DNA of 64,000 nucleotides, taken from NCBI RefSeq assembly GCF_001456115.1, contig NZ_CP013264.1, positions 248,001 to 312,000 of the forward strand, written 5' to 3'. The first letter of the stretch is position 1, and every line of letters begins with the position of its first letter. This document shows, in pieces, positions 1 to 9,895 of the stretch. A program made the position numbers and the translations under genes. The notes under the pieces were generated by a model. It saw only the letters and a program-made list of their open reading frames with translations, was not told the origin of the DNA and ran no database searches. Source of the DNA: Sphingobium baderi. Its GTDB lineage: Bacteria > Pseudomonadota > Alphaproteobacteria > Sphingomonadales > Sphingomonadaceae.

Positions 1-544
1 AGAAGTCCGGCCCGCAGGCGAGGCGCTGCGCGGTGACACGCCCCAGATTCCCGGTAGCGTCCTTGATCCCCACTATGGTGCGATAATCCTGCGCCAGCCG
101 GTGGATCACCGGCACGCCGATATCGGTGATGGTACGACCGGGCACATTGTAAAGCACGATCGGCAGGTCGCAGCGTTCCGCCAGATACGCGAAATGGCGA
201 TAGACGCCTTCCTGATTCGGCTTGTTGTAATATGGGGCGACGACCAGCGCGGCGTCGGCGCCCGCCGCCTGAGCGGCGAACATATGTTCAAGGGCGATGC
301 GCGTGTCGTTCGATCCGCAGCCCGCGATCACCGGCACCCGGCCCGCCACCTGATCGACGCAGATCGCGATCACGCGATTATGTTCCGCCACCGTCATGGT
401 CGAGCTTTCCCCGGTGGTGCCGCAGGGGACAAGACCGCCGCTGCCCTCCGCGATCTGCCAATCGACGAGGGCGCGGAAGGCCGTCTCGTCAATCGCCCCG
501 TCGCGAAAGGGCGTCACAAGAGCCGGTATGGACCCGGAAAACAT
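1..544 (-). CDS. dapA: 4-hydroxy-tetrahydrodipicolinate synthase, N-terminal part (runs off window)
   Basis: The minus strand from ATG at 544 reads MFSGSIPALVTPFRDGAID and continues open to the window edge for about 181 codons. It contains CGTTGESSTMTVAEHNRV (the DHDPS carboxyl-binding GTTGE motif), the YYNKPNQEG segment and LPIVLYNVPGRT with the conserved catalytic-site Tyr. The family condenses pyruvate with aspartate semialdehyde through a Schiff-base lysine in the lysine/diaminopimelate pathway; that lysine falls in the GIKDATGNLGR segment near position 40, so it is inside the window. The remaining third or so of the protein lies outside. It is divergent from the lytic transglycosylase gene. 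Confidence 0.93.
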   Translation of the reverse strand, partial: MFSGSIPALVTPFRDGAIDETAFRALVDWQIAEGSGGLVPCGTTGESSTMTVAEHNRVIAICVDQVAGRVPVIAGCGSNDTRIALEHMFAAQAAGADAALVVAPYYNKPNQEGVYRHFAYLAERCDLPIVLYNVPGRTITDIGVPVIHRLAQDYRTIVGIKDATGNLGRVTAQRLACGPDF

Positions 545-644
545 GTTTTTACTCCTTCAATTCTCCGGGCTTCCGGGGCATTGTTTGCTTGAACCGCGCG
601 CTATAGCGCGTCATTCAGGGCCTGATAAGGATGCAATTGCGATT

Positions 645-2741
645 ATGTCCATAATGCGTTCGCCCCTTTGCCCAGATGGTTTAATGGTTCCTATGCCTTT
701 GATTGCCCTTTTGCTCGTCACCGCCAGCGCCAGCGCGCAGGTGGATGCCCCGGCTTCGTCCAATCCCAACTTTCCGCCCAGCGCGGTCGTTCAGCCCATT
801 CCGGGCCAGGGCAGCACGACCAGCAGCGCAAGCCAGTGGAATCAGGTCAGCAGCCGGGTGGGCGTTTCGTCCGATTCCTCGGTCAATGGCGCCATCAGCC
901 AGTGGCGCGCCCTGCAGCAGAGCGACGGCCTGGGCTTTTCCACCTATGCCAGCTTCATCATGGCCAATCCCGGCTGGCCGGGGGAGGACCGGATGCGGCG
1001 GCTGGCGGAAACCGGGATCAATCCCGACAGCTATGATCCCCGGCAGGTAACGGCCTTCTTCGCCCGCTTTCCGGCGCGCACGGCGGTCGGCCACGCGCGC
1101 AACGCGCTGGCGCTGATGCAGCTTGGCCGTATGGACGAAGCGCGGGCGGCCGCGCATAACGCATGGACCGGCGGATCGCTGGCGCCGACGGACGAAATGC
1201 GGCTCCTGTCGCTGTTCGGGTCGAGCTTCACCGCCGCCGATCACGACCAGCGCGCAGACGTCCTGCTGTGGGGCAATGACGTGATGGGCGCGACGCGGAT
1301 GCTGGCCTATGTCTCGCCCGCCCGCCGTCCGGTCTATGCGGCGCGGATCGCCTTCCGCCAGAAAGCGCCCGACGCGGCGATGAAGATGCAGGCGGCCGAA
1401 GCGCTGGGCGCGACCGATGCGGGCTTCGTCGCGGACAAGGCGATGTGGCTGCGCGACACCGGCAACTGGGTCGCGGCGCGGCAATATCTGGCCAATCGCG
1501 CCACCCTGTCCTTCCGGCCCGGCAATGCCGAGAAATTTTACGAGGTGCTGCTGAACCAGGCCCGCGCTTCAGCGAATGACAGCCAGTGGAGCTTCGCATG
1601 GGGCATCGCCAGCAAGATCGACGACGCCTATGCGCCGGGCACGGACGTCAGCGGCCGTCCGATCGGCGAGCGGGACGATTATACCAGCCTTGCCTGGCTG
1701 GCGGGGACCACGGCTTTCTATAACCTCAACCGGCCCACCGATGCGGTGGGCATGTTCCGCCGCTACGCCACCGCCGCCAAATCGCCGCAGACCCAGTCCA
1801 AGGGCTATTATTGGGCCGGGCGGGCCGCGCTGGCAGCGGGAGACACGGCAGCGGCCAACAGCTATTTCCAGCAGGCAGCAGTCTTCCCCGACCAGTTTTA
1901 CGGGCAGCTTTCGCTGGAGCGGCTGAGCCGTCCTATCCCGGCGCCTGCCGCCTATGAAAGGCCGGTGGAGATCTCCGCCGCCGACCGGGCCGCGTTCAAC
2001 AACCGTTCGGTCGTGCGCGCCGTGCGGGCGCTGGGCGCGATGGGCTATTGGGAGGATCAGAGCAAATTCGCCCGCGCCATCGCCAATAATGCCGATAGCG
2101 ACAGCGATCATTATCTGGCTGCCGAACTCGCCAAGAGCATCGGCCGCCCGGACATGGGCGTGATGGTGGGGCGCCGCGCGGTATCCAGCGGCCTGACCGG
2201 CTATGGCGAGAGCGCTTTCCCCCGCGTGCCGGTGCCGCCATCGGCCCAGTCCAACTGGACCATGGTGCACGCCATAGCGCGGCAGGAAAGCCAGTTCGAC
2301 CGCGCCGCCATCAGCCATGCCGGAGCGCGCGGGCTGATGCAGCTCATGCCCGGCACCGCGCGGGAGCAGGCGGGAAAGCTGGGGATGGGTTACAATCCCG
2401 GATCGCTGACCACCGACACCAGCTATAACATCATGCTGGGCTCTTCTTATTTCGAGCGGATGATGAGCTATTATGGCGGCAGCTATCCGCTGGCGGTGGC
2501 GGCTTACAATGCCGGGCCGGGCAATGTGAACAAATGGCTGGCGGCCAATGGCGATCCGCGTCTGCCGGGCGGCGATTGGCTGCGCTGGATCGAGAATATC
2601 CCGATCTACGAGACGAAGAATTACGTCCAGCGGGTGCTGGAAAATGCCGTCGTCTATGAAGCGATGAACCCGGAACGGGCGCGCTTCCGGGGAAGTCCGG
2701 CGGTGCTGAGCCGCTATCTGGGGAAGCAGACACCGGGCTGA
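645..2741 (+). CDS. slt: soluble lytic murein transglycosylase (Slt70-like)
   Basis: A roughly 698-residue periplasmic enzyme. After a signal peptide (hydrophobic LIALLLVTA followed by ASAQ) comes a long alpha-helical superhelical region, then a C-terminal SLT domain with AIARQESQFDRAAI (catalytic Glu near residue 548), HAGARGLMQLMPGTA and AVAAYNAGPGNVNKW. The family cleaves the MurNAc-GlcNAc bond of peptidoglycan, forming 1,6-anhydroMurNAc. An ATG further upstream in frame at 396 overlaps dapA and would hide the signal peptide. I prefer 645, which leaves an Arg in the n-region; 684 and 693 are alternatives. Twenty bases separate it from greB. Confidence 0.9.
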   Translation: MSIMRSPLCPDGLMVPMPLIALLLVTASASAQVDAPASSNPNFPPSAVVQPIPGQGSTTSSASQWNQVSSRVGVSSDSSVNGAISQWRALQQSDGLGFSTYASFIMANPGWPGEDRMRRLAETGINPDSYDPRQVTAFFARFPARTAVGHARNALALMQLGRMDEARAAAHNAWTGGSLAPTDEMRLLSLFGSSFTAADHDQRADVLLWGNDVMGATRMLAYVSPARRPVYAARIAFRQKAPDAAMKMQAAEALGATDAGFVADKAMWLRDTGNWVAARQYLANRATLSFRPGNAEKFYEVLLNQARASANDSQWSFAWGIASKIDDAYAPGTDVSGRPIGERDDYTSLAWLAGTTAFYNLNRPTDAVGMFRRYATAAKSPQTQSKGYYWAGRAALAAGDTAAANSYFQQAAVFPDQFYGQLSLERLSRPIPAPAAYERPVEISAADRAAFNNRSVVRAVRALGAMGYWEDQSKFARAIANNADSDSDHYLAAELAKSIGRPDMGVMVGRRAVSSGLTGYGESAFPRVPVPPSAQSNWTMVHAIARQESQFDRAAISHAGARGLMQLMPGTAREQAGKLGMGYNPGSLTTDTSYNIMLGSSYFERMMSYYGGSYPLAVAAYNAGPGNVNKWLAANGDPRLPGGDWLRWIENIPIYETKNYVQRVLENAVVYEAMNPERARFRGSPAVLSRYLGKQTPG

Positions 2742-2761
2742 AGCTGCGGTAAGAGGCGGGC

Positions 2762-3244
2762 ATGACCGCGCATCCCAACTACATCTCGCCCGAAGGCTTT
2801 GCCAAGCTGCGGGCGGAATATGACCATTTGCTGGGCGTCGAGCGGCCGCAGGTGGTGGAAGTGGTCAGCTGGGCCGCGGGCAATGGCGACCGCAGCGAAA
2901 ATGGCGACTATCTTTATGGCCGCAAGCGGATGCGGGAAATCGACGGGCAGCTTCGCCGCCTGTCGCGGAAGATGAAGGATGCCAAGGTCGTCGACCCCAA
3001 GACGCAACCGGACAAGGGCCGCGTCTATTTCGGCGCGACCGTCACCATCGCGGACGAGGATGACAAGCGCCGCACCGTCACCATCGTCGGCAATGACGAA
3101 GCGGATGCGAGCGCGGGACGAATCGGCTGGGGCACGCCTATCGCGCGGGCGCTGCGCGGGGCGGCGGTGGGCGACCTGCGCCGGGTGATGCTGCCCGCCG
3201 GTGAGAAGGAATATGAGGTGATGGCGATTGCCTATCCCGAATAG
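2762..3244 (+). CDS. greB: transcription elongation factor GreB
   Basis: 160 residues, the usual GreA/GreB size: an N-terminal coiled coil (about 1-75) and a C-terminal FKBP-like domain. The coiled-coil tip carries NGDRSENGDYLYGRKRMREI with the acidic pair Asp43/Glu46, which helps RNA polymerase cleave backtracked transcripts. The YGRKRMREID signature after GDRSENGDY is of the GreB rather than GreA type. It follows slt closely and may be cotranscribed with it. Confidence 0.9.
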   Translation: MTAHPNYISPEGFAKLRAEYDHLLGVERPQVVEVVSWAAGNGDRSENGDYLYGRKRMREIDGQLRRLSRKMKDAKVVDPKTQPDKGRVYFGATVTIADEDDKRRTVTIVGNDEADASAGRIGWGTPIARALRGAAVGDLRRVMLPAGEKEYEVMAIAYPE

Positions 3245-3379
3245 GAGGCGCGACGCCTGCGATCGCCTGCCCGGGCAGATAGCCGCGTTTCCTGACTTAT
3301 CCTGTATCAAGCATTTATGCTGTATTTTTCATGCAGGGCAACTATGAGGACGCCCGCGGACAGCCGAGGGTAAACAGCT

Positions 3380-3922
3380 TTGCGTCATCTGTCGTTCTTC
3401 TGCCTGTTGCTGATGCCGTCAGCCGCCGTCTCGGCGGTTTCGGCATTCCAGCCCGTGGCGATGCCGGTCGGCAGTGGAACGGACTCCATGACTTCGGGCG
3501 CGGCGCGCGTGGTCAGCGCCATATTGGAATATACGCGCTGGCCGACCGAACACCCCGTCATCCGATTGTGCGTCGCAGGCGCCCCCCGCCATGCCGGCCG
3601 GCTGAACGAGGTCCACCTGCCCAATGAAGCGAAAATCGACCTGTCCACCCTGTCCGGTCCGGCCGATCCGGCGCGAAATCTCTGCGACGCGCTCTATATC
3701 GGGCAACTCGCTCCCGTTCCGCTGGGCCGCCTGATCGGCGACATGCGCGGCAAGCCCGTCGTGACCATCGCTGAGGACGATCCCGATTGCCGGAGCGGTG
3801 CGATGTTCTGCCTGATCTTCGCGCCGCAAACCCTTTCCTTCCGGCTCAACATCGATGCGGTTTCGCGTTCCGCGGTGCGGATCGACCCGCGCGTGCTACG
3901 CATGTCGAAAGGGAGATATTGA
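3380..3922 (+). CDS. yfiR: YfiR-like periplasmic repressor of a diguanylate cyclase
   Basis: 180 residues with an N-terminal signal peptide and a YfiR/DUF4154-type body: AILEYTRWP, VIRLCVAG, LCDALYIGQL, DCRSGAMFCLIF, then FRLNIDAVSRS near the end. Four cysteines (64, 102, 137, 144) match in spacing the two disulfides known in Pseudomonas aeruginosa YfiR. In that system YfiR holds the membrane cyclase YfiN off until redox stress or YfiB relieves it. The following gene starts 3 bases after this stop codon, which supports the assignment. Sequence identity to known YfiR looks low, so the name rests on pattern and context. Confidence 0.78.
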   Translation: MRHLSFFCLLLMPSAAVSAVSAFQPVAMPVGSGTDSMTSGAARVVSAILEYTRWPTEHPVIRLCVAGAPRHAGRLNEVHLPNEAKIDLSTLSGPADPARNLCDALYIGQLAPVPLGRLIGDMRGKPVVTIAEDDPDCRSGAMFCLIFAPQTLSFRLNIDAVSRSAVRIDPRVLRMSKGRY

Positions 3923-3925
3923 GCC

Positions 3926-5146
3926 ATGACCGCTCCGTCTGATCCCGCCATGCCGACGCTTCGCACAGTGCTCGCGCGCGTGCATATGCGCCTGATCCTC
4001 TTTGCCGTGCTGATGGCTGGCGCGACATTGCTCATCACCGGGGTCGTGGTCATTCGCGGCTATGCCGAGCGCAACCTGTCCCTGATCGCGCAGACGGTCG
4101 CCTATACGGTCGAACCGGCGCTCGTCTTTGATGACATGCAGGCCGCGCGCGACGGAATCGCTACGGTCGCCGCATCGGAAAGCGTGCGCGCCGTCGAAGT
4201 CCGCGACGTCCGGGGCCGCCTGCTGGTGGACTGGCGACGACCCGATGGCGGCATGATGGCAGCGATCGCGAGGGGCGGCGGCCTGCTCGCGCCATCGCCC
4301 GCGCTGGCCACCATCCGGCGGGGCCAGGATGTCATCGCCCATGTCCGCGTGTCCGGCGACGCCGGAGGGCTGGGCCGCTATATTCTTGCGGCGCTGCTGG
4401 CGGGGCTCACCTGCCTCATCCTGACCGTCTTAGCCACGCAGATGCTGGCGCGGCGGTTGCAGCAGGATGTCACTGCACCGCTGGCGCGCATCGCGGAGGT
4501 CGCCCATGCCGTGCGCGCCGACCGCCAGTTCGACCGGCGCGTGCCCCCATCCGACATATTGGAGATCGATCGACTAGGCCGCGACTTCAACGCATTGCTG
4601 GATGAGCTGGATGACTGGCATGCGGGCCTGCTGTCCGAAAACCGGATGCTGGAGAAGCAGGCTACCCGCGACGCGCTGACGGGCCTGGGCAACCGCGTGA
4701 TGTTCGAGCAGGTCCTGCCCGGCATCATGGCGCGGGCCGATGCCGATGGCGGCGCCTTTGCCGCCGTCTATATCGACGTGAACCGCTTCAAGCAGGTCAA
4801 CGACCGGCACGGCCACGATGCGGGCGACGCGATGCTGATCGTGATCGCCGCGCGGCTGCGCGCCGTGTTGCGGCCGGGCGATCAGGCTTTCCGGCTGGGC
4901 GGCGACGAATTCGCGCTGATCCTGGCGCCGGACATCAAGCGGGAGGATGTGGCCATCCTTACCCACCGCCTGCTTGCGGGCATGGAGCAGCCGATCATGC
5001 TGCCCAGCGGCGAGAGCATCGTCGTATCGCTGAGCGTCGGCAGCGCCCTCTATCCCGACGACAGCGCCGACGCCCGCGATCTGCTGCGGCACGCCGATGC
5101 GGCGATGTATGCAGCCAAGGCCAGCCGGACCGGAACCCATGACTGA
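3926..5146 (+). CDS. yfiN: YfiN/TpbB-like membrane diguanylate cyclase
   Basis: 406 residues: TM1 about 21-44, periplasmic CHASE8-like domain to about 150, TM2 about 152-172, HAMP about 173-225, GGDEF domain from about 245. The active site is GGDEF at 325-329, with metal-binding Asp in VYIDVNRFKQVND. An RPGD at 316-319 sits exactly five residues before GGDEF, so the product-inhibition I-site appears intact. It should make c-di-GMP from two GTP at the inner membrane. It stands between yfiR and yfiB as in P. aeruginosa. The annotated start follows GAGCC just after the yfiR stop. Confidence 0.88.
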   Translation: MTAPSDPAMPTLRTVLARVHMRLILFAVLMAGATLLITGVVVIRGYAERNLSLIAQTVAYTVEPALVFDDMQAARDGIATVAASESVRAVEVRDVRGRLLVDWRRPDGGMMAAIARGGGLLAPSPALATIRRGQDVIAHVRVSGDAGGLGRYILAALLAGLTCLILTVLATQMLARRLQQDVTAPLARIAEVAHAVRADRQFDRRVPPSDILEIDRLGRDFNALLDELDDWHAGLLSENRMLEKQATRDALTGLGNRVMFEQVLPGIMARADADGGAFAAVYIDVNRFKQVNDRHGHDAGDAMLIVIAARLRAVLRPGDQAFRLGGDEFALILAPDIKREDVAILTHRLLAGMEQPIMLPSGESIVVSLSVGSALYPDDSADARDLLRHADAAMYAAKASRTGTHD

Positions 5147-5162
5147 CAGACGCGAGACAAGC

Positions 5163-5696
5163 ATGATGCGCCATCCCCTCTCCCTCCTGCTGCCGCTGTT
5201 TGCGCTGGCGGCCTGCCAGACCGTTCAGCCGCAACCGCAGCAGGCCGGCTTCACGCCGCAGCAGGTCGCCACGCTCCAGCAGCAGGGGTTCGAACCGGCC
5301 GGTGACGACTGGCAATTCGGCATGGCCGACCGCCTGTTGTTCGGGACCGACGAAAGCACGCTGATCCCGGAACAGCAAGCGGCCATAAGCCGCATTTCCC
5401 GAGTGTTGGTCGCGGTCGACATTCACGGCGCGAGAGTGGAGGGACATACCGATTCGACCGGATCGGCCAGCTATAACGAGGCGCTGTCGGCACGGCGCGC
5501 GCAGGCCGTCGCTGACGCGCTGGTGGTCGGCGGCATGGCGCGGCAGGCCATGCGCGTCGTCGGCATGGGCGCACGCGTCCCCGTGGAGAGCAATCATCTG
5601 GCTAGCGGCCGCCGGGAAAATCGCCGCGTCGTGATCATCGTGTCCCCCGCCGATGCGAGTGACCCTGTTCCTCCCGCAAATGCCAGCCTGCCGTAA
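5163..5696 (+). CDS. yfiB: YfiB-like OmpA-family lipoprotein
   Basis: Lipoprotein signal with lipobox LAAC (Cys18), a glutamine-rich linker, then an OmpA-like peptidoglycan-binding domain: FGTDESTLIPEQQAAISRI, VEGHTDSTGSASYNEALSA and ARRAQAVADAL. In the known system outer-membrane YfiB sequesters YfiR to release YfiN. An in-frame ATG at 5139 overlaps the end of yfiN, but the start at 5163 gives a compact signal peptide and is preferred. Last gene of the three-gene cassette, convergent with the broken transducer gene. Confidence 0.85.
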   Translation: MMRHPLSLLLPLFALAACQTVQPQPQQAGFTPQQVATLQQQGFEPAGDDWQFGMADRLLFGTDESTLIPEQQAAISRISRVLVAVDIHGARVEGHTDSTGSASYNEALSARRAQAVADALVVGGMARQAMRVVGMGARVPVESNHLASGRRENRRVVIIVSPADASDPVPPANASLP

Positions 5697-5707
5697 CGCC
5701 TTGCCCC

Positions 5708-7021
5708 TTACGCCGCGCGGATGGCGGTAAGGAAGGCGTTGGCGCGGGCGTCGAGGCGGTGGGCCTCGTCCGCCAGTTGATGGGCGGTGCGGCGCATGGT
5801 GTCGGCGCCATCAACCGCTGCTGCTGCATTGTCGCTGATGTGGCGGGCGCTCTGACGGATATGATCGCTGGAGCCGCCTGCTTCCTCGACGCTGGCGGCC
5901 ATGTCGCGGCTGAACGCTCCGTGGCGGGCGACGGCCTGAAAGACGGAGGCGGAAATGCGGTCCGCCGTCGCGATCGCCGCGTCCATATGAGCGTGACCTT
6001 CCGCCACTTGCGCGGCGGTCCCGCGGATTGCGCCGATCCGCCCGGCAATCTCCGCCGCCGCGTCGCGGGTTTGCCCGGCCAGCAGTTTCACTTCGCGCGC
6101 GACGACGGCAAAGCCGTGCCCCGCCTCCCCCGCCCGCGCGGCTTCTATCGACGCGTTCAGCGCCAACATGCCGATGGCCCGCGCGATGCTGTCGATCAGG
6201 GCGGTGACTTCGCCAATGCCGTCCGCCTGCGCGCTGAGCATCCGGCTCTGGGCCGAACCAAGACGCGCTTGCTCCACCGCCATGCGGATGGCGGCGCCCG
6301 CCCGGCGCACTTCATCCTCCATGGACTGGAAAAGCTGGGCCAGATCCCTGCCGGAAGCGGCGATGCCCGCAAGATTGTCGGCGGTCTGCGCCGCCGCGAC
6401 GGCCATGCCGGCGGAAGACTGCCCATTATGGGCGGCCCGCTCCGCCGCTTCGGTCGCGAGCGCGGAAAGCTTGTCCGCCATGCCGACCATATCGGCGATC
6501 AACTGTTCGATATCGGCGCGGAACGTGGCGCTTTCGCGTGTCACCCGCTCCAGCCGTTCCACCCGCGCCAGGGCAAGCCGCGCATCCCGCTCCGCCGCGA
6601 GACGCAGCAGCAGCGGACCGCCGAGCGTCCCGGCATAGCGCCCGCCTTCCGTCAGGATCAGCCCTTCGCACCCTTGTCCCTGCGCGGCATAGAGATCGAC
6701 CAGCGCCTCCACGCTGGCGGCGCGGTCGATGCAGGCGCAGGGCTGGACATGATCGTCCAGCCGCCCACCGAAACTGGGATTGCGAAGCAACGCATGGCCG
6801 AAAGGATTGAACAGGATGCGGCGCATGTCCCGCTCATAAATGGCGCCCGCCGGACGATCCTACCCATCCAGCACGGGAAGCAGGCGAAGCGCGGGATTGT
6901 CCTGAAAGCGATCAACCGCTTCGCTGAGCGGGCGGCCAAGCCGGATCGCCACGCCATGCTCGACAGGAAGCGATGAGGGCGCGTGCGCCGGCAGGGCATC
7001 GGAAAGTGAGGGCGCGAACAT
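5708..7021 (-). pseudogene. cytoplasmic methyl-accepting-transducer-like protein, broken by an in-frame amber codon
   Basis: The best start is ATG at 7021, preceded by AAAGG at good spacing. From there 53 codons end in LRLLPVLDG and then TAG (6860-6862). The same frame continues without interruption through [20 protein letters not shown] and about 420 further codons to 5708. The C-terminal half is an MCP signalling domain with the hairpin tip [20 protein letters not shown] and [18 protein letters not shown]. No transmembrane segments are visible. The N-terminal region looks like a CBS-type or related sensory module, and the TAG falls inside it. Internal restart at ATG 6826 would give 372 residues lacking that part. 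A real nonsense mutation, readthrough or a sequencing error cannot be told apart from sequence alone. Confidence 0.75.
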
Positions 7022-7094
7022 GCGCGCCTTTTAGCGGCGCAGTGGTAAATGAGGCGTTAGGATTTGATGACAGTTTTGTTACAAGATACTGTTT

Positions 7095-7889
7095 TCATGT
7101 TATTTTATTCGACGGTTTATAGCCGAAAGCCTCGCGCGCAAGCTTGACCACGGCGGGGTCGGCTTCCGGGAAATCCATCGGCACCAGCTTTTCCAGCGTC
7201 TCCGCGATATAGGTGAGCGCAGCGATGCGGCCGGTCTTGCGGTGGTTATTGTCGATGACTTGCCAAGGCGCATGTTTCGTGTCGGTCCTAGCGAACATGT
7301 CGTGCATGGCGTCAAGATAATCGGCGCGGCGGGCGCGGTTACGATAATCGTCCGCGCCGGTTTTCCACCGTTTCCATGGCGTGTCGAGCCGTTCGGCGAG
7401 CTGCTTGTCCTGCGTTTCCTGGGTGATGTGGACGAACAGTTTCAGGATGTGGCTGCCGGCGTCGGTCTGCTGCCGTTCGAAGGCGTTGATGTCGTCATAA
7501 GCGCGCTTCCACTCCTTTTTCGAACAGAAGCCTTCCACCCGCTCCACCAGCACCCGGCCATACCAGCTTCGGTCGAAAATCGCGATGTTGCGTCCGGCGG
7601 GCAGGCGCGTCCAGAAACGCCAGAGGAAATGATGATCGCGCTCCTCTTCATTGGGCGCAGCGATCGGGTGGACCTGATAATAGCGGGGATCCCAATCAGC
7701 GGCCATGCGCTTGATGATGCCGCCCTTGCCCGCCGCATCCCATCCTTCCAGCAGGATGACGCTGCGTCGGTCGTGGATGACATGGGCGACCTGAATCTTC
7801 GCGAGGCGATGCTGAAGGTCGGCCAGCGCCGCGTCATAATCGCCGGTGAACTTCGGACTATTCTCATAGTCCTTGAGGTCGATGGCCAT
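7095..7889 (-). CDS. ppk2: polyphosphate kinase 2 family protein
   Basis: 264 residues with the PPK2 P-loop fold: Walker A GWDAAGKGG (49-57), lid region, and Walker B FDRSWYGRVLVERVEGF (Asp106). The family transfers phosphate between polyphosphate and nucleoside mono- or diphosphates; the short single-domain form suggests class I or III, but the preferred nucleotide cannot be read from sequence. ATG at 7889. It lies downstream of aspS, separated by a strong terminator, so it probably has its own promoter. Confidence 0.9.
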   Translation of the reverse strand: MAIDLKDYENSPKFTGDYDAALADLQHRLAKIQVAHVIHDRRSVILLEGWDAAGKGGIIKRMAADWDPRYYQVHPIAAPNEEERDHHFLWRFWTRLPAGRNIAIFDRSWYGRVLVERVEGFCSKKEWKRAYDDINAFERQQTDAGSHILKLFVHITQETQDKQLAERLDTPWKRWKTGADDYRNRARRADYLDAMHDMFARTDTKHAPWQVIDNNHRKTGRIAALTYIAETLEKLVPMDFPEADPAVVKLAREAFGYKPSNKIT

Positions 7890-7912
7890 GCGTCATCCTC
7901 CCTTCGAGCCTG

Positions 7913-7955
7913 CAAAAACAAAGCCCTGTCCTTCTTGTAGAGAAGAACAGGGCTT
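7913..7955 (-). terminator. Rho-independent terminator of aspS
   Basis: AAGCCCTGT (7921-7929) pairs with ACAGGGCTT (7947-7955), extended inward by CTTCT/AGAAG around a GTAG loop. On the minus strand the hairpin is followed by TGTTTTTGC. It lies between the aspS stop codon and the ppk2 start. Confidence 0.85.
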
Positions 7956-7982
7956 CGACAAGCCTGCGCGGAAGGCGTCTGG

Positions 7983-9767
7983 TCAGGCCTTGGCCTGCGG
8001 CTCCACGACGCGGATGTGAAGTTCGCGAAGCTGCTTGAGTTCCGCCGGGCTGGGCGCACTCATGAGCAGGTCTTCGGCGCGCTGGTTCATCGGGAACAGC
8101 GTGATCTCCCGCAGGTTCTGCGCGCCGCAGAGCAGCATCACGATGCGATCCACGCCCGCCGCCATGCCGCCATGGGGCGGCGCGCCATATTGGAAGGCGC
8201 GGTAGAGGCCGCCGAAGCGATCCTCCACATCCTGCTGGGACAGGCCGACCAGTTCGAACGCCTTCACCATCGCTTCGGGCGACTGGTTGCGGATCGAACC
8301 GGACGCGATCTCGAACCCGTTGCAGACCATGTCATATTGATAGGCGTTGATGGTGAGCGGATCCTGCCCGTTCAGCGCATCCAGCCCGCCTTGCGGCATG
8401 GAGAAGGGGTTGTGGGCGAAGTCGATCTTCTTCTCGTCCTCGTCATATTCGTAGAAGGGGAAGTCGACGATCCAGCACAGCTCAAAGCGATCCTTGTCGA
8501 TGAGGTCGAGCTGTTCCCCCACGCGGATGCGCGCAAGACCCGCGAGCTTCGCCGCCTGCGATTCCTTGCCCGCCGCGAAGAACACGCCGTCATTGGGGCC
8601 AAGGCCCAGCGCGGCGATGAGCTTCGCAGTCGCTTCCTCGCCATGATTCTTGGCGATGGGGCCGCCGGGGACGCCGTCCTTGATGTTGATATAGCCAAGG
8701 CCCGAATAGCCCTCGCCCCGCGCCCAGTTGTTCATGTCGTCGAAGAATTTGCGGCTACCCGCGCCCGCGCCGGGGGCCGGGATCGCGCGGATCACGCTGC
8801 CGCTTTCCACGAGGCTGGCGAAGATGCCGAAACCCGAACCGTGGAAATGCTCGGTGACGTCGGTGATGAGGATGGGATTACGCAGGTCCGGCTTGTCGCT
8901 GCCATATTTCAGCATGGCTTCGGCATGGGGGATGCGCGGGAAGCTGCCCGCCGGGGTCACGGGCTTGCCATCGGCGAAACGCTCAAACACTTGCGCGATC
9001 ACCGGCTCCATGGTGTTCCACACATCTTCCTGCGTGACGAAGCTCATTTCCAGGTCGAGCTGGTAGAATTCGCCCGGCAGACGGTCAGCGCGCGGGTCTT
9101 CGTCGCGGAAGCAGGGCGCGATCTGGAAATAACGGTCGAAGCCCGCGACCATCAAAAGCTGCTTATATTGCTGCGGCGCCTGCGGCAGGGCATAGAATTT
9201 GCCTGCATGGATGCGGCTGGGGACGAGGAAATCGCGCGCGCCTTCGGGGCTGGACGCGGTCAGGATCGGCGTCGAATATTCGGTGAAACCCGCATCCTCC
9301 ATGCGGCGGCGCATGTCGGAGATGATCTTCGTGCGCTTGACGATGTTCGCATGCAGCGTCTCACGCCTCAGGTCGAGGAAGCGGTAGCGCAGGCGAATAT
9401 CTTCGGGATATTCCTGCTCGCCCGCAACCGGAAGCGGCAGGTCGGCGGCGGCGGAGAGGACAAGGGCATCGTCGGCGCGGATTTCGATCGCGCCGGTCGG
9501 CAGGTTCGGATTCACCGCTTCGGCGGCGCGGGCGACGACGCGGCCCGTCACCGTCACGACGCTTTCGGCGCGCAAGCTCTCGATTACCTGAAAGACGGGG
9601 CCGTCCACCTCGGTGACGATCTGCACCATGCCATAATGGTCGCGCAGGTCGATGAACACGAGATCGCCATGATCGCGCTTGCGATGCACCCAGCCGGAGA
9701 CGCGGACCGTCTCACCGACGTTGGCGGCAGTCAGTTCGCCGCATTTATGAGTGCGATAGGCGTGCAT
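7983..9767 (-). CDS. aspS: aspartate--tRNA ligase
   Basis: 594 residues, normal for bacterial AspRS: N-terminal OB-fold anticodon-binding domain ([20 protein letters not shown]), class II motif 2 in [10 protein letters not shown], the [11 protein letters not shown] segment, a GAD insertion domain, and motif 3 [13 protein letters not shown]. It charges tRNA-Asp (and possibly tRNA-Asn, if non-discriminating). The start [12 protein letters not shown] at 9767 matches family N-termini; the frame is open further upstream to 9845 but without conserved sequence. Divergent from rnd. Confidence 0.97.
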   Translation of the reverse strand: MHAYRTHKCGELTAANVGETVRVSGWVHRKRDHGDLVFIDLRDHYGMVQIVTEVDGPVFQVIESLRAESVVTVTGRVVARAAEAVNPNLPTGAIEIRADDALVLSAAADLPLPVAGEQEYPEDIRLRYRFLDLRRETLHANIVKRTKIISDMRRRMEDAGFTEYSTPILTASSPEGARDFLVPSRIHAGKFYALPQAPQQYKQLLMVAGFDRYFQIAPCFRDEDPRADRLPGEFYQLDLEMSFVTQEDVWNTMEPVIAQVFERFADGKPVTPAGSFPRIPHAEAMLKYGSDKPDLRNPILITDVTEHFHGSGFGIFASLVESGSVIRAIPAPGAGAGSRKFFDDMNNWARGEGYSGLGYINIKDGVPGGPIAKNHGEEATAKLIAALGLGPNDGVFFAAGKESQAAKLAGLARIRVGEQLDLIDKDRFELCWIVDFPFYEYDEDEKKIDFAHNPFSMPQGGLDALNGQDPLTINAYQYDMVCNGFEIASGSIRNQSPEAMVKAFELVGLSQQDVEDRFGGLYRAFQYGAPPHGGMAAGVDRIVMLLCGAQNLREITLFPMNQRAEDLLMSAPSPAELKQLRELHIRVVEPQAKA

Positions 9768-9895
9768 GGCGTCTGTTTCTTCCCACTGCGTTTTACGGAA
9801 ATGACAAATTGTTGCGGCCCCGCTAAGAGCAGGTTTGTCGAACAACGACCAGCCCGCCGGGGCGCGGGCCTGCCCATAATAAGATCGAAGACCAT

